From: Lentisphaeria bacterium
Lineage (GTDB): Bacteria > Verrucomicrobiota > Lentisphaeria > Oligosphaerales > Oligosphaeraceae
Reading direction: 5' to 3'
Assembly (NCBI GenBank): GCA_028699735.1
Contig: JAQVUB010000124.1
Location: 1-7,170 of the forward strand
Length of the DNA: 7,170 nucleotides
A program made the position numbers and the translations under genes. Under the pieces are notes generated by a model that was given only the letters and a program-made list of their open reading frames with translations, was not told where the DNA came from and made no database searches. Of the stretch, positions 1 through 5,832 are shown piece after piece. Numbering within the stretch: position 1 is the stretch's first letter; the number at the start of each line of letters is the position of its first letter.

Positions 1-372
1 TCCCGGATCATGCTGAAAGCACGTTGCGGACGGATCATCAATATCTCATCGGTGGTCGCCCTGCTGGGAAATGCCGGACAAAGCAATTACGCCGCTGCAA
101 AAGCCGGCATCATCGGTTTCAGCAAGTCGCTGGCACGCGAGCTGGCTTCAAGAAATGTCACTGTCAATGTCATCGCCCCAGGCTTCATCGACACCGAAAT
201 GACCGCGGCTCTGCCGGAATCCGCACGAACAGAGCTGCAAACACGCATCCCGCTGGGACGCATCGGCAGTACCGATGACATCGCTGCAGCAGTGGAATTT
301 CTGGCGTCGCCCGCAGCAGCCTATATCACCGGACAGGTGCTCTGCGTCGACGGCGGTATGACGATGGGATAA
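1..372 (+). CDS. fabG: 3-oxoacyl-[ACP] reductase FabG, C-terminal half (5' end outside window)
   Basis: This is the NADPH-dependent reductase of type II fatty-acid synthesis, which reduces 3-oxoacyl-ACP to 3-hydroxyacyl-ACP in the cytoplasm. The reading frame is open from base 1, so the gene is cut by the window edge; about 123 residues remain of a family length near 245. Numbering from the Met at base 10, the short-chain dehydrogenase active site is visible: the Ser of NISSVV (Ser14), Tyr27 and Lys31 in NYAAAKAG, then the TVNVIAPGFIDTEMT segment and the C-terminal AAYITGQVLCVDGGM motif. The Met at base 10 is internal, not the start. The match to FabG is strong along the whole fragment, and acpP and fabF downstream confirm the fatty-acid context. 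A general short-chain dehydrogenase is possible but unlikely. Confidence 0.95.
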   Translation, partial: SRIMLKARCGRIINISSVVALLGNAGQSNYAAAKAGIIGFSKSLARELASRNVTVNVIAPGFIDTEMTAALPESARTELQTRIPLGRIGSTDDIAAAVEFLASPAAAYITGQVLCVDGGMTMG

Positions 373-380
373 CAGGGAAC

Positions 381-593
381 AGGGTGCAGGTTTAAAAAAT
401 AGCGTAAGCGTCCCGCTGGCGATGGTGATGGGGCGACTGGGTTAAAAAAAGTAGCGTAAGCGTCCCGCTGGCGATGGTGATGGGGCGACTGGGTTTCATT
501 GTACTTGCGGCTCTATTGGTTTTCATGATTGCTGTTTGAGTAACATTACCATCGCAAGCGGGACGCTTACGCTACTTTTTAATCCTGCACCCT
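381..593. repeat. Intergenic element with 46-bp inverted ends
   Basis: Bases 381-426 are the reverse complement of 548-593 at 43 of 46 positions, starting with AGGGTGCAGG and ending with CCTGCACCCT. The interior (427-547) holds a second copy of part of the left arm. The element starts 8 bases after the fabG stop and fills most of the fabG-acpP gap. It has no transposase and no long ORF. The layout resembles a small non-autonomous mobile element (MITE-like) or a large REP-type palindrome. I saw no convincing target-site duplication. Transcribed, it could fold into a long hairpin and separate acpP expression from fabG. Function and family are inferred. Confidence 0.75.
400..495. repeat. Tandem 44-bp direct repeat, two identical copies
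   Basis: Bases 400-443 and 452-495 are identical over 44 bp and are separated by an A-tract, giving a 52-base period. Each copy starts with TAGCGTAAGCGTCCCGCT and ends in GGGCGACTGGGTT. The first copy overlaps the left inverted arm of the surrounding element. The reverse-complement arm at 548-593 matches only the first part of the unit, so the tail of the unit (about 427-443 and 479-495) is not inverted. Perfect identity suggests a recent duplication. Confidence 0.85.
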
Positions 594-638
594 TTACCCA
601 TTTATGATCAACGGTTTATCCACTACCAGAAAGTGCAT

Positions 639-666
639 TTGCAATCTTTTGAAAAGCAATTAGATT
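639..666 (+). promoter_or_regulatory. Candidate acpP promoter in AT-rich leader (weak)
   Basis: The region 600-760 is markedly AT-rich compared with the genes on both sides. It contains TTGCAA (639-644) and TAGATT (661-666) with 16-base spacing, each matching four of six sigma-70-type consensus positions. This is only a plausible assignment; other AT-rich hexamers are present, and the organism's sigma factor preference is unknown. A separate promoter makes sense because the repeat element lies between fabG and acpP. Confidence 0.22.
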
Positions 667-761
667 ATAAAAATTCCTTTGATATGGTTTATTTTTCATT
701 ATCCGTAAAGTATCGGGGATGCACGAGAATAGAGATCAGCAACAAACATCAGGAGAAATAA

Positions 762-1013
762 ATGGCAAACAGCAACGTTGAAGAACGGGTCAAAAAGATT
801 ATTGTTGAGCAGCTGGGCGTCCGTGAGGATCAAGTACAGGCTCAGGCTCGTTTCATAGAAGACTTGGGGGCGGATTCGCTTGATACGGTGGAACTGGTCA
901 TGGAATTTGAAGAAGCCTTCGGCATCAAGATTCCAGATGATGTGGTAGAGAAGATGACGACCGTCGGTCAGGCGGTCAGTTATATCAACGAGAAGGTCGT
1001 TCCTGAATCCTGA
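762..1013 (+). CDS. acpP: Acyl carrier protein
   Basis: This small acidic cytoplasmic protein carries growing acyl chains on a 4'-phosphopantetheine arm and serves all enzymes of type II fatty-acid synthesis. It has 83 residues, close to the family norm of about 75-85. The attachment serine is Ser39 in the GADSLDTVELVMEFEE motif, followed by FGIKIPDD, the typical helix II-III region. The start is well supported by AGGAG at 751-755, six bases upstream of ATG. The gene is followed 70 bases later by a hairpin terminator, so the transcript probably ends before fabF. The order fabG-acpP-fabF matches the widespread fab cluster. The identification is secure; being beside fabF argues for the main fatty-acid ACP and not a specialised one. 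Confidence 0.97.
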   Translation: MANSNVEERVKKIIVEQLGVREDQVQAQARFIEDLGADSLDTVELVMEFEEAFGIKIPDDVVEKMTTVGQAVSYINEKVVPES

Positions 1014-1082
1014 ATGCGTCGACACTGAAAAACAAGATCCGTTTCCCGGGAGGATAGTGCGTATATCCTTCAGGCCATGCGG

Positions 1083-1120
1083 AAAGGCCACGCTCCTGGG
1101 GGGTTGTGGCCTTTGTTTTT
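1083..1120 (+). terminator. Rho-independent terminator after acpP
   Basis: A perfect 9-bp stem, AAAGGCCAC (1083-1091) with GTGGCCTTT (1106-1114), encloses a 14-base loop and is followed by GTTTTT (1115-1120). This is the standard intrinsic terminator form. A smaller 6-bp hairpin, AGGATA (1051-1056) with TATCCT (1064-1069), lies just upstream. The terminator would end the acpP transcript and implies a separate fabF promoter, or partial read-through, in the 95 bases that follow. Confidence 0.8.
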
Positions 1121-1162
1121 CCGGTGTTATATTATCGCTTGTTTGAGCATCTGTATCTGACC

Positions 1163-1190
1163 GCCAAAAACCCTTCGCGTGACTTTTGGC
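1163..1190 (+). other. Hairpin in the fabF leader
   Basis: GCCAAAA (1163-1169) and TTTTGGC (1184-1190) form a perfect 7-bp stem with a 14-base loop, ending 13 bases before the fabF Shine-Dalgarno sequence. No T-run follows, so it is not an obvious terminator. It could be an mRNA structure, an operator half-site pair, or chance. Confidence 0.35.
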
Positions 1191-1215
1191 ATAAAGAACC
1201 TTTAGGAGTTCCTCT

Positions 1216-2472
1216 ATGAGTACCTGGCGACGTGTTGTTGTTACCGGGATGGGCGTTGTTTCACCGCTGGGCTGTTCGGTGCCGGAAGCCTGGACAAACT
1301 TGCTGTCCGGCATGTCCGGAGTGGGTCCACTGACTCGTTTTGATGCCAGTGAATACCGCAGCCGCATTGCCGGTGAAGTCAAGAACTTTGATATCACGCG
1401 GTATTTGGAAAGCAAGGAAGCCAACCGCCTTGATCTCTATTGCCATTATGCAGTGGCTTCCGCGCATGAAGCATTAACCCAGGCTGGATTGCTGGGTACG
1501 CACAAAATGGATTACAACCGGGCAGGAGTATTGGTTGCTTCCGGCATTGGCGGTATTGCCACTACCTGCATGCAGCAGGAAGTCCTGTCAGGACGCGGCC
1601 CCGGAAGAGTCTCCCCAATGACCATACCCATGTTGATTGCTGATATGGGAGCTGGTTTTCTGGCCATCAAACACGGCTTCAAAGGACCGAATTTCGGTTT
1701 GAACAGTGCCTGTGCCAGCGCTTTGCATGCGATTGGAGAAGCGGCTTGGATTATCCGGCGAAACGATGCCGACGTCATGCTCACTGGCGGCAGCGAGGCC
1801 GCCCTGATACCGCTGAGCATTGCCGCTTTTTCGTCGATGCGCGCTTTGAGCACGCGTAACGAAGATCCGACGCATGCCAGCCGTCCGTTTGATGCGAACC
1901 GGGATGGATTTGTCTTTGCCGAGGGCGCCGGGATCCTGGTTCTAGAAGAACTTGAGCATGCTCTGGCGCGTGGTGCTGTACCTTTGGCGGAGGTTGCCGG
2001 ATATGGTGCCAGCTGCGATGCCTACCATGTAACGGCTCCTGCTTCGGACGGTTCCGGGGCGGCGGCGGCGATTCAGAATGCCTTGCGCACGGCCGGTATG
2101 AAGGCAGAGGACATTGACTACATCAATGCCCACGGAACGTCGACTCCGATCAATGATATGGTTGAGACTCGTGCCATCAAGCTGGCTTTAGGCAAGCATG
2201 CCTGGCATACGGCGATCAGCAGCAGCAAATCCCAGACAGGGCATATGCTGGGGGCGGCCGGGGGCTTTGAATCGGTTGTCTGCGTGGAAGCCATCCGCAA
2301 CAACATCATTCCCGGCACGATGAACTACGAAACTCCAGATCCTGAATGTGACCTGGATTATGTTCCCAACGCCTGCCGAAAACAGGAAGTCCGGGCTGCT
2401 TTGAAGATCAATCTGGGCTTTGGCGGGCATAATGCGGCGGTGATTTACAAACGCTTTGAGCCTGGGAAGTAA
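1216..2472 (+). CDS. fabF: 3-oxoacyl-[ACP] synthase II (beta-ketoacyl-ACP synthase FabF)
   Basis: This condensing enzyme extends acyl-ACP by two carbons using malonyl-ACP, in the cytoplasmic elongation cycle. It has 418 residues, against about 413 for Escherichia coli FabF. The N-terminal RRVVVTGMGVVSPLG opening is typical. The catalytic Cys166 sits in LNSACASALHAIG, His306 in NAHGTSTP, Lys338 in SSSKSQTGH and His343 in GHMLGAAGG. The C-terminal gating loop reads GFGGHN, a common variant of GFGGTN. All catalytic residues are present and evenly spaced, so the enzyme should be active. The start is supported by AGGAG at 1204-1208, seven bases before ATG. It follows acpP but lies beyond a terminator. 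FabF is favoured over FabB on length and motif detail. Confidence 0.96.
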   Translation: MSTWRRVVVTGMGVVSPLGCSVPEAWTNLLSGMSGVGPLTRFDASEYRSRIAGEVKNFDITRYLESKEANRLDLYCHYAVASAHEALTQAGLLGTHKMDYNRAGVLVASGIGGIATTCMQQEVLSGRGPGRVSPMTIPMLIADMGAGFLAIKHGFKGPNFGLNSACASALHAIGEAAWIIRRNDADVMLTGGSEAALIPLSIAAFSSMRALSTRNEDPTHASRPFDANRDGFVFAEGAGILVLEELEHALARGAVPLAEVAGYGASCDAYHVTAPASDGSGAAAAIQNALRTAGMKAEDIDYINAHGTSTPINDMVETRAIKLALGKHAWHTAISSSKSQTGHMLGAAGGFESVVCVEAIRNNIIPGTMNYETPDPECDLDYVPNACRKQEVRAALKINLGFGGHNAAVIYKRFEPGK

Positions 2473-2511
2473 GCAAGGTGTAATGCATCAGTGCAACTGG
2501 ATAAAAAAAAC

Positions 2512-2636
2512 TTTTTTAACAACGAAAAGCACAAACCGACCAAAAAAAATTTCATGGGAGCGGCTTTGACTGGGGGAATGGGTTGTTCATCCCATGAAAT
2601 TTTTTTGGGTCTTTAGTGTTTTTTCGTTGTAAAAAA
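2512..2636. repeat. Intergenic inverted-repeat element, ACGAAAA family, copy 1
   Basis: Left arm 2512-2559 and right arm 2590-2636 are imperfect inverted repeats around a 30-base loop. The inner 17 bp are perfect (2543-2559 with 2590-2606: an A-tract, then TTTCATGGGA). The outer ends read TTTTTTAACAACGAAAA and its near complement. It begins 40 bases after the fabF stop. The left arm is clearly similar to the left arm of the element at 5644-5770, so the two form a repeat family. The T-rich right arm could let it act as a terminator of fabF transcription, but this is inferred. No protein is encoded within it. Confidence 0.8.
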
Positions 2637-2646
2637 TATCCTGTCA

Positions 2647-2680
2647 CCCAGCTTTGCTGATGCCTTACAGCAAAGCAGGG
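2647..2680 (+). terminator. Hairpin followed by T-rich run, just upstream of the 7TM-HD gene
   Basis: GCTTTGCTG (2651-2659) pairs perfectly with CAGCAAAGC (2668-2676) around an 8-base loop. Three more C-G pairs (2647-2649 with 2678-2680) extend the stem past an A-A mismatch. TTCTTTT follows at 2681-2687. It could be an intrinsic terminator for fabF read-through, or a leader structure of the gene starting at 2700, only 19 bases beyond the stem. The T-run is interrupted by a C, so termination is uncertain. Confidence 0.5.
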
Positions 2681-2699
2681 TTCTTTTGGAAATCCGTCT

Positions 2700-5180
2700 A
2701 TGAAAAGCAGCAAACGCCAGGAAGGTTCCTCCAGTACGACAAGGAAACTGGATCCCGCCGTTGCGGCCTCCTCCAGGAAAGGAGCCGGCAGCGGGGAATT
2801 GAGTACTCCACGTGGGGAAGATCGCGATTCTGACGATCCTCCTCCTCCAAAGCCTATGAGTCCGGAGCGCAAGCGCTTCCGGAATCTGCTGCACCGGTAC
2901 TGGTTCATTCTTCTGTTATTCAGCATCACTTGGCTGGCGGGGGCTTTTTTTATTTGCAGCCGGCTTCAGTATCCCATTCAGCTGAGAATTCTCGAGCAAT
3001 TTTCCAATTTTTCCCTGACGGCGGAGTTTCCCTTTTCTTTCCAGGATCCGGAGAAAAAGGAGGAAGCTCGTCGCATTGCGCTTGAACAGCTTCCCCCCGT
3101 TTTTGATTTAAAAGAGAGCAAAGCCGGACGCATTCGGGAGAGTTTCCGGCAGCGGATCGCGGCACTGCTGGCTCTGCCTGAGGGAGAGCTGCAGAATGAG
3201 CCACTGATGGAACTGCAGAAGATTTTCCGCAATGAAAATGCACTCAGCCTTTTTTTCCGCTGCCTTGATGAGGTTCTGGACAGCGGTCTTCTCGAACCCG
3301 GCTGGGACAACTCTTCTGCCTTGCAGTCACAGTACGGGGGAAACCAGGAAGTCATCATTTTTACCGATGAGCATCAGATCATCCGGGATTCTTCCAGCCT
3401 GTTGACCATCGAAGAAGCCTGGCACAAACTCGAAGAGGATTTCGGCAGCCGGATTGGCCGGCGCCGTCTGGATCTGGCGTTTTTCCGGGAACCTGAGCTG
3501 CTCGAGGCTACTCTGGAATATAATGAGGAGAAGAGCCGCAAACTGCAGGAAGATGCCCTGGCCAAGCTTGAGTTTTCCGGAGAACAGTTTCGTGCGGGCG
3601 ACCTTCTGATTGAGCCGTCCCCCCGTGAAGCGGCCATTCTGGCGACCTATCTTGCTGCCGGTAAGCAACATCACCAGCCAGGGCGCAGTATGTTTGTGCT
3701 GGAATTTAAACGGGCAAACTTGATCCGGCTGGTTTTGCTGACATTTTTCATTGCCAGTTATGTCTTCTGCCTGACCAGAATCCGGATTTCGCCGGCGAAC
3801 TTAGGGCAACGACTGGTGGTCAGTTCGGTTGCTTTGACTTTACACTTTTTTCTGACTTTTGCTGCTTTTTACCTCTACAGCATCTATGACTGGCCTTTTG
3901 CCTGGTTGCTCTGCCTGTTGCCTTTGTCGCTGATTCCGTCCCTGCTGGCAAATCTTCTTGGGGGGCGCATTGCCATCTGCACGGCCGTTGCCATCTCTGC
4001 GTTGGCCCCCCTGCAGCTTTCGACAGGAAACCTGCAATATCAGCTCTTTCATTATTCATTATTAGTGACGCTCGTTGGCGTCGCCTTTTTCCAATATGCC
4101 AAACAGCGCAGGGACTTTATCATGGGGGGCTTTGCAGTTGGCTTCGCCATCATGCTGTCACAGGTGTTTTTTGCTTTTGAGCAGAACACCATTTTCAACA
4201 GCTTCATCCTGATCCTGCCAAAGGTGCTCGTCTTTTCATACGCAAATGGATTTCTGGTAGCCTTGTTGTGTATGGCTTTGCTGCCCCTGTTTGAGTCCTG
4301 CTTTGGTCTGGTAACCTTGACGACCCTTCTCGAGCTCAATGATACCAATCATCCACTGTTACGCCGTCTGCAACAGGATGCACCGGGCACTTTTCAGCAC
4401 AGCATGAATGTTGCCACGATTGCCGAGTCTGCTGCAAATTCGATCCAGGCCAATGCCTTGCTGACCCGGGTCATGGCTCTTTTTCACGATATTGGCAAAC
4501 TGGAAAATCCCGGATATTTTGCCGAAAACATGCGGCAGGGTTCGAATCCGCATGATCACCTGGCGCCGGAAGAAAGCTGCCAGATCATCACGTCGCACGT
4601 CAGCGACGGGATGGCTTTGGCACAGCAATATCATCTGCGTCGGGCGATTCGTTCCGCCATTGAACAACATCACGGGAACAGCCTGTTGACTTACTTTTAT
4701 GAAAAGGCTCGCGGTGCAGCAAAAGGAGGGAAGCAGGCCATTCCGGAAGAGAGTCAGTTCCGCTATCCGCATCCTCCGCCGCTGCAGAAGGAGATTGTTA
4801 TTGTCAGTCTGGCCGATGCCTGTGAAGCTGCGGTGCGTTCCCTGGCCGGCAGCCCCCAGGATCACAGCCGTCTGTTGCAGAATGCCGCAGAGCTGTTGCA
4901 GCCCGGCTCCAGCGGCAGCGAGGATCAGGAACGGCGCTTGAAAGAGTTCCTGCTGCGTCTGGAAAAAGAGAAGGATGAAGGCCTGACTGCTGAAAATGTC
5001 GAACGCATGATCAACAAAATCATTGATGACAAGTGGAGTGACAACCAGTTCACCGAAGCCGATATCACCACCTCCGAACTGGAAGCGATCCGGCAGAGTT
5101 TTTTGCGAACCTTCATGGATATGTATCATTTTCGACCACAGTATCCGGGATCAGTCGAAGAGTCCGGGGGGCAACCATGA
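2700..5180 (+). CDS. Membrane-anchored HD phosphohydrolase, PgpH/YqfF (7TM-HD) family
   Basis: The family includes Listeria PgpH, a cyclic-di-AMP phosphodiesterase; the substrate here is inferred. It has 826 residues. Residues 1-60 are polar and Pro/Ser-rich, probably disordered. A membrane anchor spans about 67-87, and an extracytoplasmic 7TMR-HDED-type domain about 95-335, with QDPEKKEEARRIALEQLPPVF. Seven membrane segments lie between about 341 and 531. The cytoplasmic HD domain is about 550-720. Its metal ligands are all visible: His567 (FQHSMN), His596-Asp597 (HDIGK), His633 (TSHVSDG), His657-His658 (EQHHG) and Asp706 (SLADA), so it should be active. The start is uncertain: ATG 2700 has only a weak GGA upstream; a TTG at 2799 has AAAGGAG 14 bases before it. 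The stop overlaps ybeY by ATGA, implying translational coupling. Confidence 0.9.
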   Translation: MKSSKRQEGSSSTTRKLDPAVAASSRKGAGSGELSTPRGEDRDSDDPPPPKPMSPERKRFRNLLHRYWFILLLFSITWLAGAFFICSRLQYPIQLRILEQFSNFSLTAEFPFSFQDPEKKEEARRIALEQLPPVFDLKESKAGRIRESFRQRIAALLALPEGELQNEPLMELQKIFRNENALSLFFRCLDEVLDSGLLEPGWDNSSALQSQYGGNQEVIIFTDEHQIIRDSSSLLTIEEAWHKLEEDFGSRIGRRRLDLAFFREPELLEATLEYNEEKSRKLQEDALAKLEFSGEQFRAGDLLIEPSPREAAILATYLAAGKQHHQPGRSMFVLEFKRANLIRLVLLTFFIASYVFCLTRIRISPANLGQRLVVSSVALTLHFFLTFAAFYLYSIYDWPFAWLLCLLPLSLIPSLLANLLGGRIAICTAVAISALAPLQLSTGNLQYQLFHYSLLVTLVGVAFFQYAKQRRDFIMGGFAVGFAIMLSQVFFAFEQNTIFNSFILILPKVLVFSYANGFLVALLCMALLPLFESCFGLVTLTTLLELNDTNHPLLRRLQQDAPGTFQHSMNVATIAESAANSIQANALLTRVMALFHDIGKLENPGYFAENMRQGSNPHDHLAPEESCQIITSHVSDGMALAQQYHLRRAIRSAIEQHHGNSLLTYFYEKARGAAKGGKQAIPEESQFRYPHPPPLQKEIVIVSLADACEAAVRSLAGSPQDHSRLLQNAAELLQPGSSGSEDQERRLKEFLLRLEKEKDEGLTAENVERMINKIIDDKWSDNQFTEADITTSELEAIRQSFLRTFMDMYHFRPQYPGSVEESGGQP

Positions 5181-5653
5181 AGATCAGGTTGCAGCGCGGA
5201 GCTTCGGTAGCCCCATTGAAAAACCGGCCTTTGTTTAAACGCATCTTGCAGGAAGTTTTACAAGGCATGGGCTTTGCACTTGCGGAACCCGGAATTTTGC
5301 AGTTCATTTTGTTAAGTGAGAAGGAGATGACCGCACTGAATGCTCTCCATCTGGGGCATCAGGGGGTGACCGACGTGATCACCTACGATCTGCGCAATCC
5401 GGATTTGCAGTTTCCCGGAGAGGATGAACCCGTTCTGGCGGAAATTTATCTGTGCCCGGCAGTCGCCGTGAAGAATGCCGAGCTTTACGGGCAGTCTCCG
5501 TCGCGGGAACTGTTTCTGTATGCGGTGCATGGCCTTTTGCATCTGCAAGGTGAGGATGACTGCGATGACAACGCACGAGTCTCCATGCGGGCGGCAGAAA
5601 ACCGGATCATGCAGGCGATGGAAGAACGCTTGCATAATGTGGATTTTTTTTAA
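5177..5653 (+). CDS. ybeY: Endoribonuclease/rRNA maturation factor YbeY, variant metal site
   Basis: YbeY is a zinc-dependent protein needed for 16S rRNA 3'-end maturation and ribosome quality control in the cytoplasm. The 158 residues match the family length. Recognisable parts are LNALHLGHQGVTDVITYDL (54-72), AEIYLCPAVAVKNAELYG (88-105) and the signature HGLLHLQGEDD (118-128). The classical signature is HGxLHLxGYDH: His118 and His122 are kept, but Asp128 replaces the third histidine and Glu126 the tyrosine. The conserved arginine before TDV (Arg59 in Escherichia coli) aligns with Leu59. Similar replacements occur, from memory, in Bacteroidetes-type YbeY, so this is probably a natural clade variant and not decay. 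ATG overlaps the upstream stop, with GGGGGG at 5165-5170 as a possible ribosome site. The last two Phe codons and stop lie in a repeat element. Confidence 0.92.
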   Translation: MKIRLQRGASVAPLKNRPLFKRILQEVLQGMGFALAEPGILQFILLSEKEMTALNALHLGHQGVTDVITYDLRNPDLQFPGEDEPVLAEIYLCPAVAVKNAELYGQSPSRELFLYAVHGLLHLQGEDDCDDNARVSMRAAENRIMQAMEERLHNVDFF

Positions 5654-5770
5654 CCACGAAAAGCACCAAACGACACGAAAAAAAGTCATGGAAAAAACGA
5701 CACATACAAACAGTCGCGGCACTTCCATAATGTTTTTTCGTGTTATTTCGTGTATTTCGTTGTTAAAAAA
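5644..5770. repeat. Intergenic inverted-repeat element, ACGAAAA family, copy 2
   Basis: Left arm 5644-5691 and right arm 5725-5770 are imperfect inverted repeats around a 33-base loop; outer ends read TTTTTTTAACCACGAAAA and CGTTGTTAAAAAA. Both arms contain short near-periodic CACGAAA units. The left arm aligns with the left arm at 2512-2559 (about four-fifths identical by eye, with small gaps), and the order T-run, AAC-ACGAAAAGCAC, A-run, TCATGG is shared. The ybeY stop codon (5651-5653) lies inside it. It might end the upstream transcript; no protein is encoded. Confidence 0.8.
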
Positions 5771-5782
5771 GAACTCCGGCAC

Positions 5783-5811
5783 TTGTTCTTGAGTCAGCCG
5801 GATTGTATCAG
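5783..5811 (+). promoter_or_regulatory. Candidate promoter for the CorC-like gene (weak)
   Basis: TTGTTC (5783-5788) and TATCAG (5806-5811) are spaced by 17 bases, between the repeat element and the start at 5833. They match only three and four of six consensus positions. The assignment rests mainly on spacing and on the position just downstream of a likely transcriptional barrier. It would place the transcription start very near the start codon. Confidence 0.15.
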
Positions 5812-5832
5812 TAAACAATAGCGAAGGGATGT

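Noticed and set aside
418..493. G-rich runs as possible G-quadruplexes in each tandem copy
   Set aside because: The runs are mostly two Gs long, so only weak two-tetrad structures are possible; nothing else supports a role.
400..593. CRISPR-like repeats
   Set aside because: There are only two direct copies separated by an A-tract plus one inverted copy. No regular spacers and no cas genes are present.
699..1424. 241-codon open frame on the minus strand
   Set aside because: It runs antisense across acpP, its terminator and the start of fabF. The product has no recognisable domain, and the plus-strand genes explain the sequence.
2512..2636. Insertion sequence with transposase
   Set aside because: The element is about 125 bases with no coding capacity, so it can only be a non-autonomous repeat.
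4359..5129. 256-codon open frame on the minus strand
   Set aside because: It is the antisense shadow of the HD domain coding region, with no recognisable motif.
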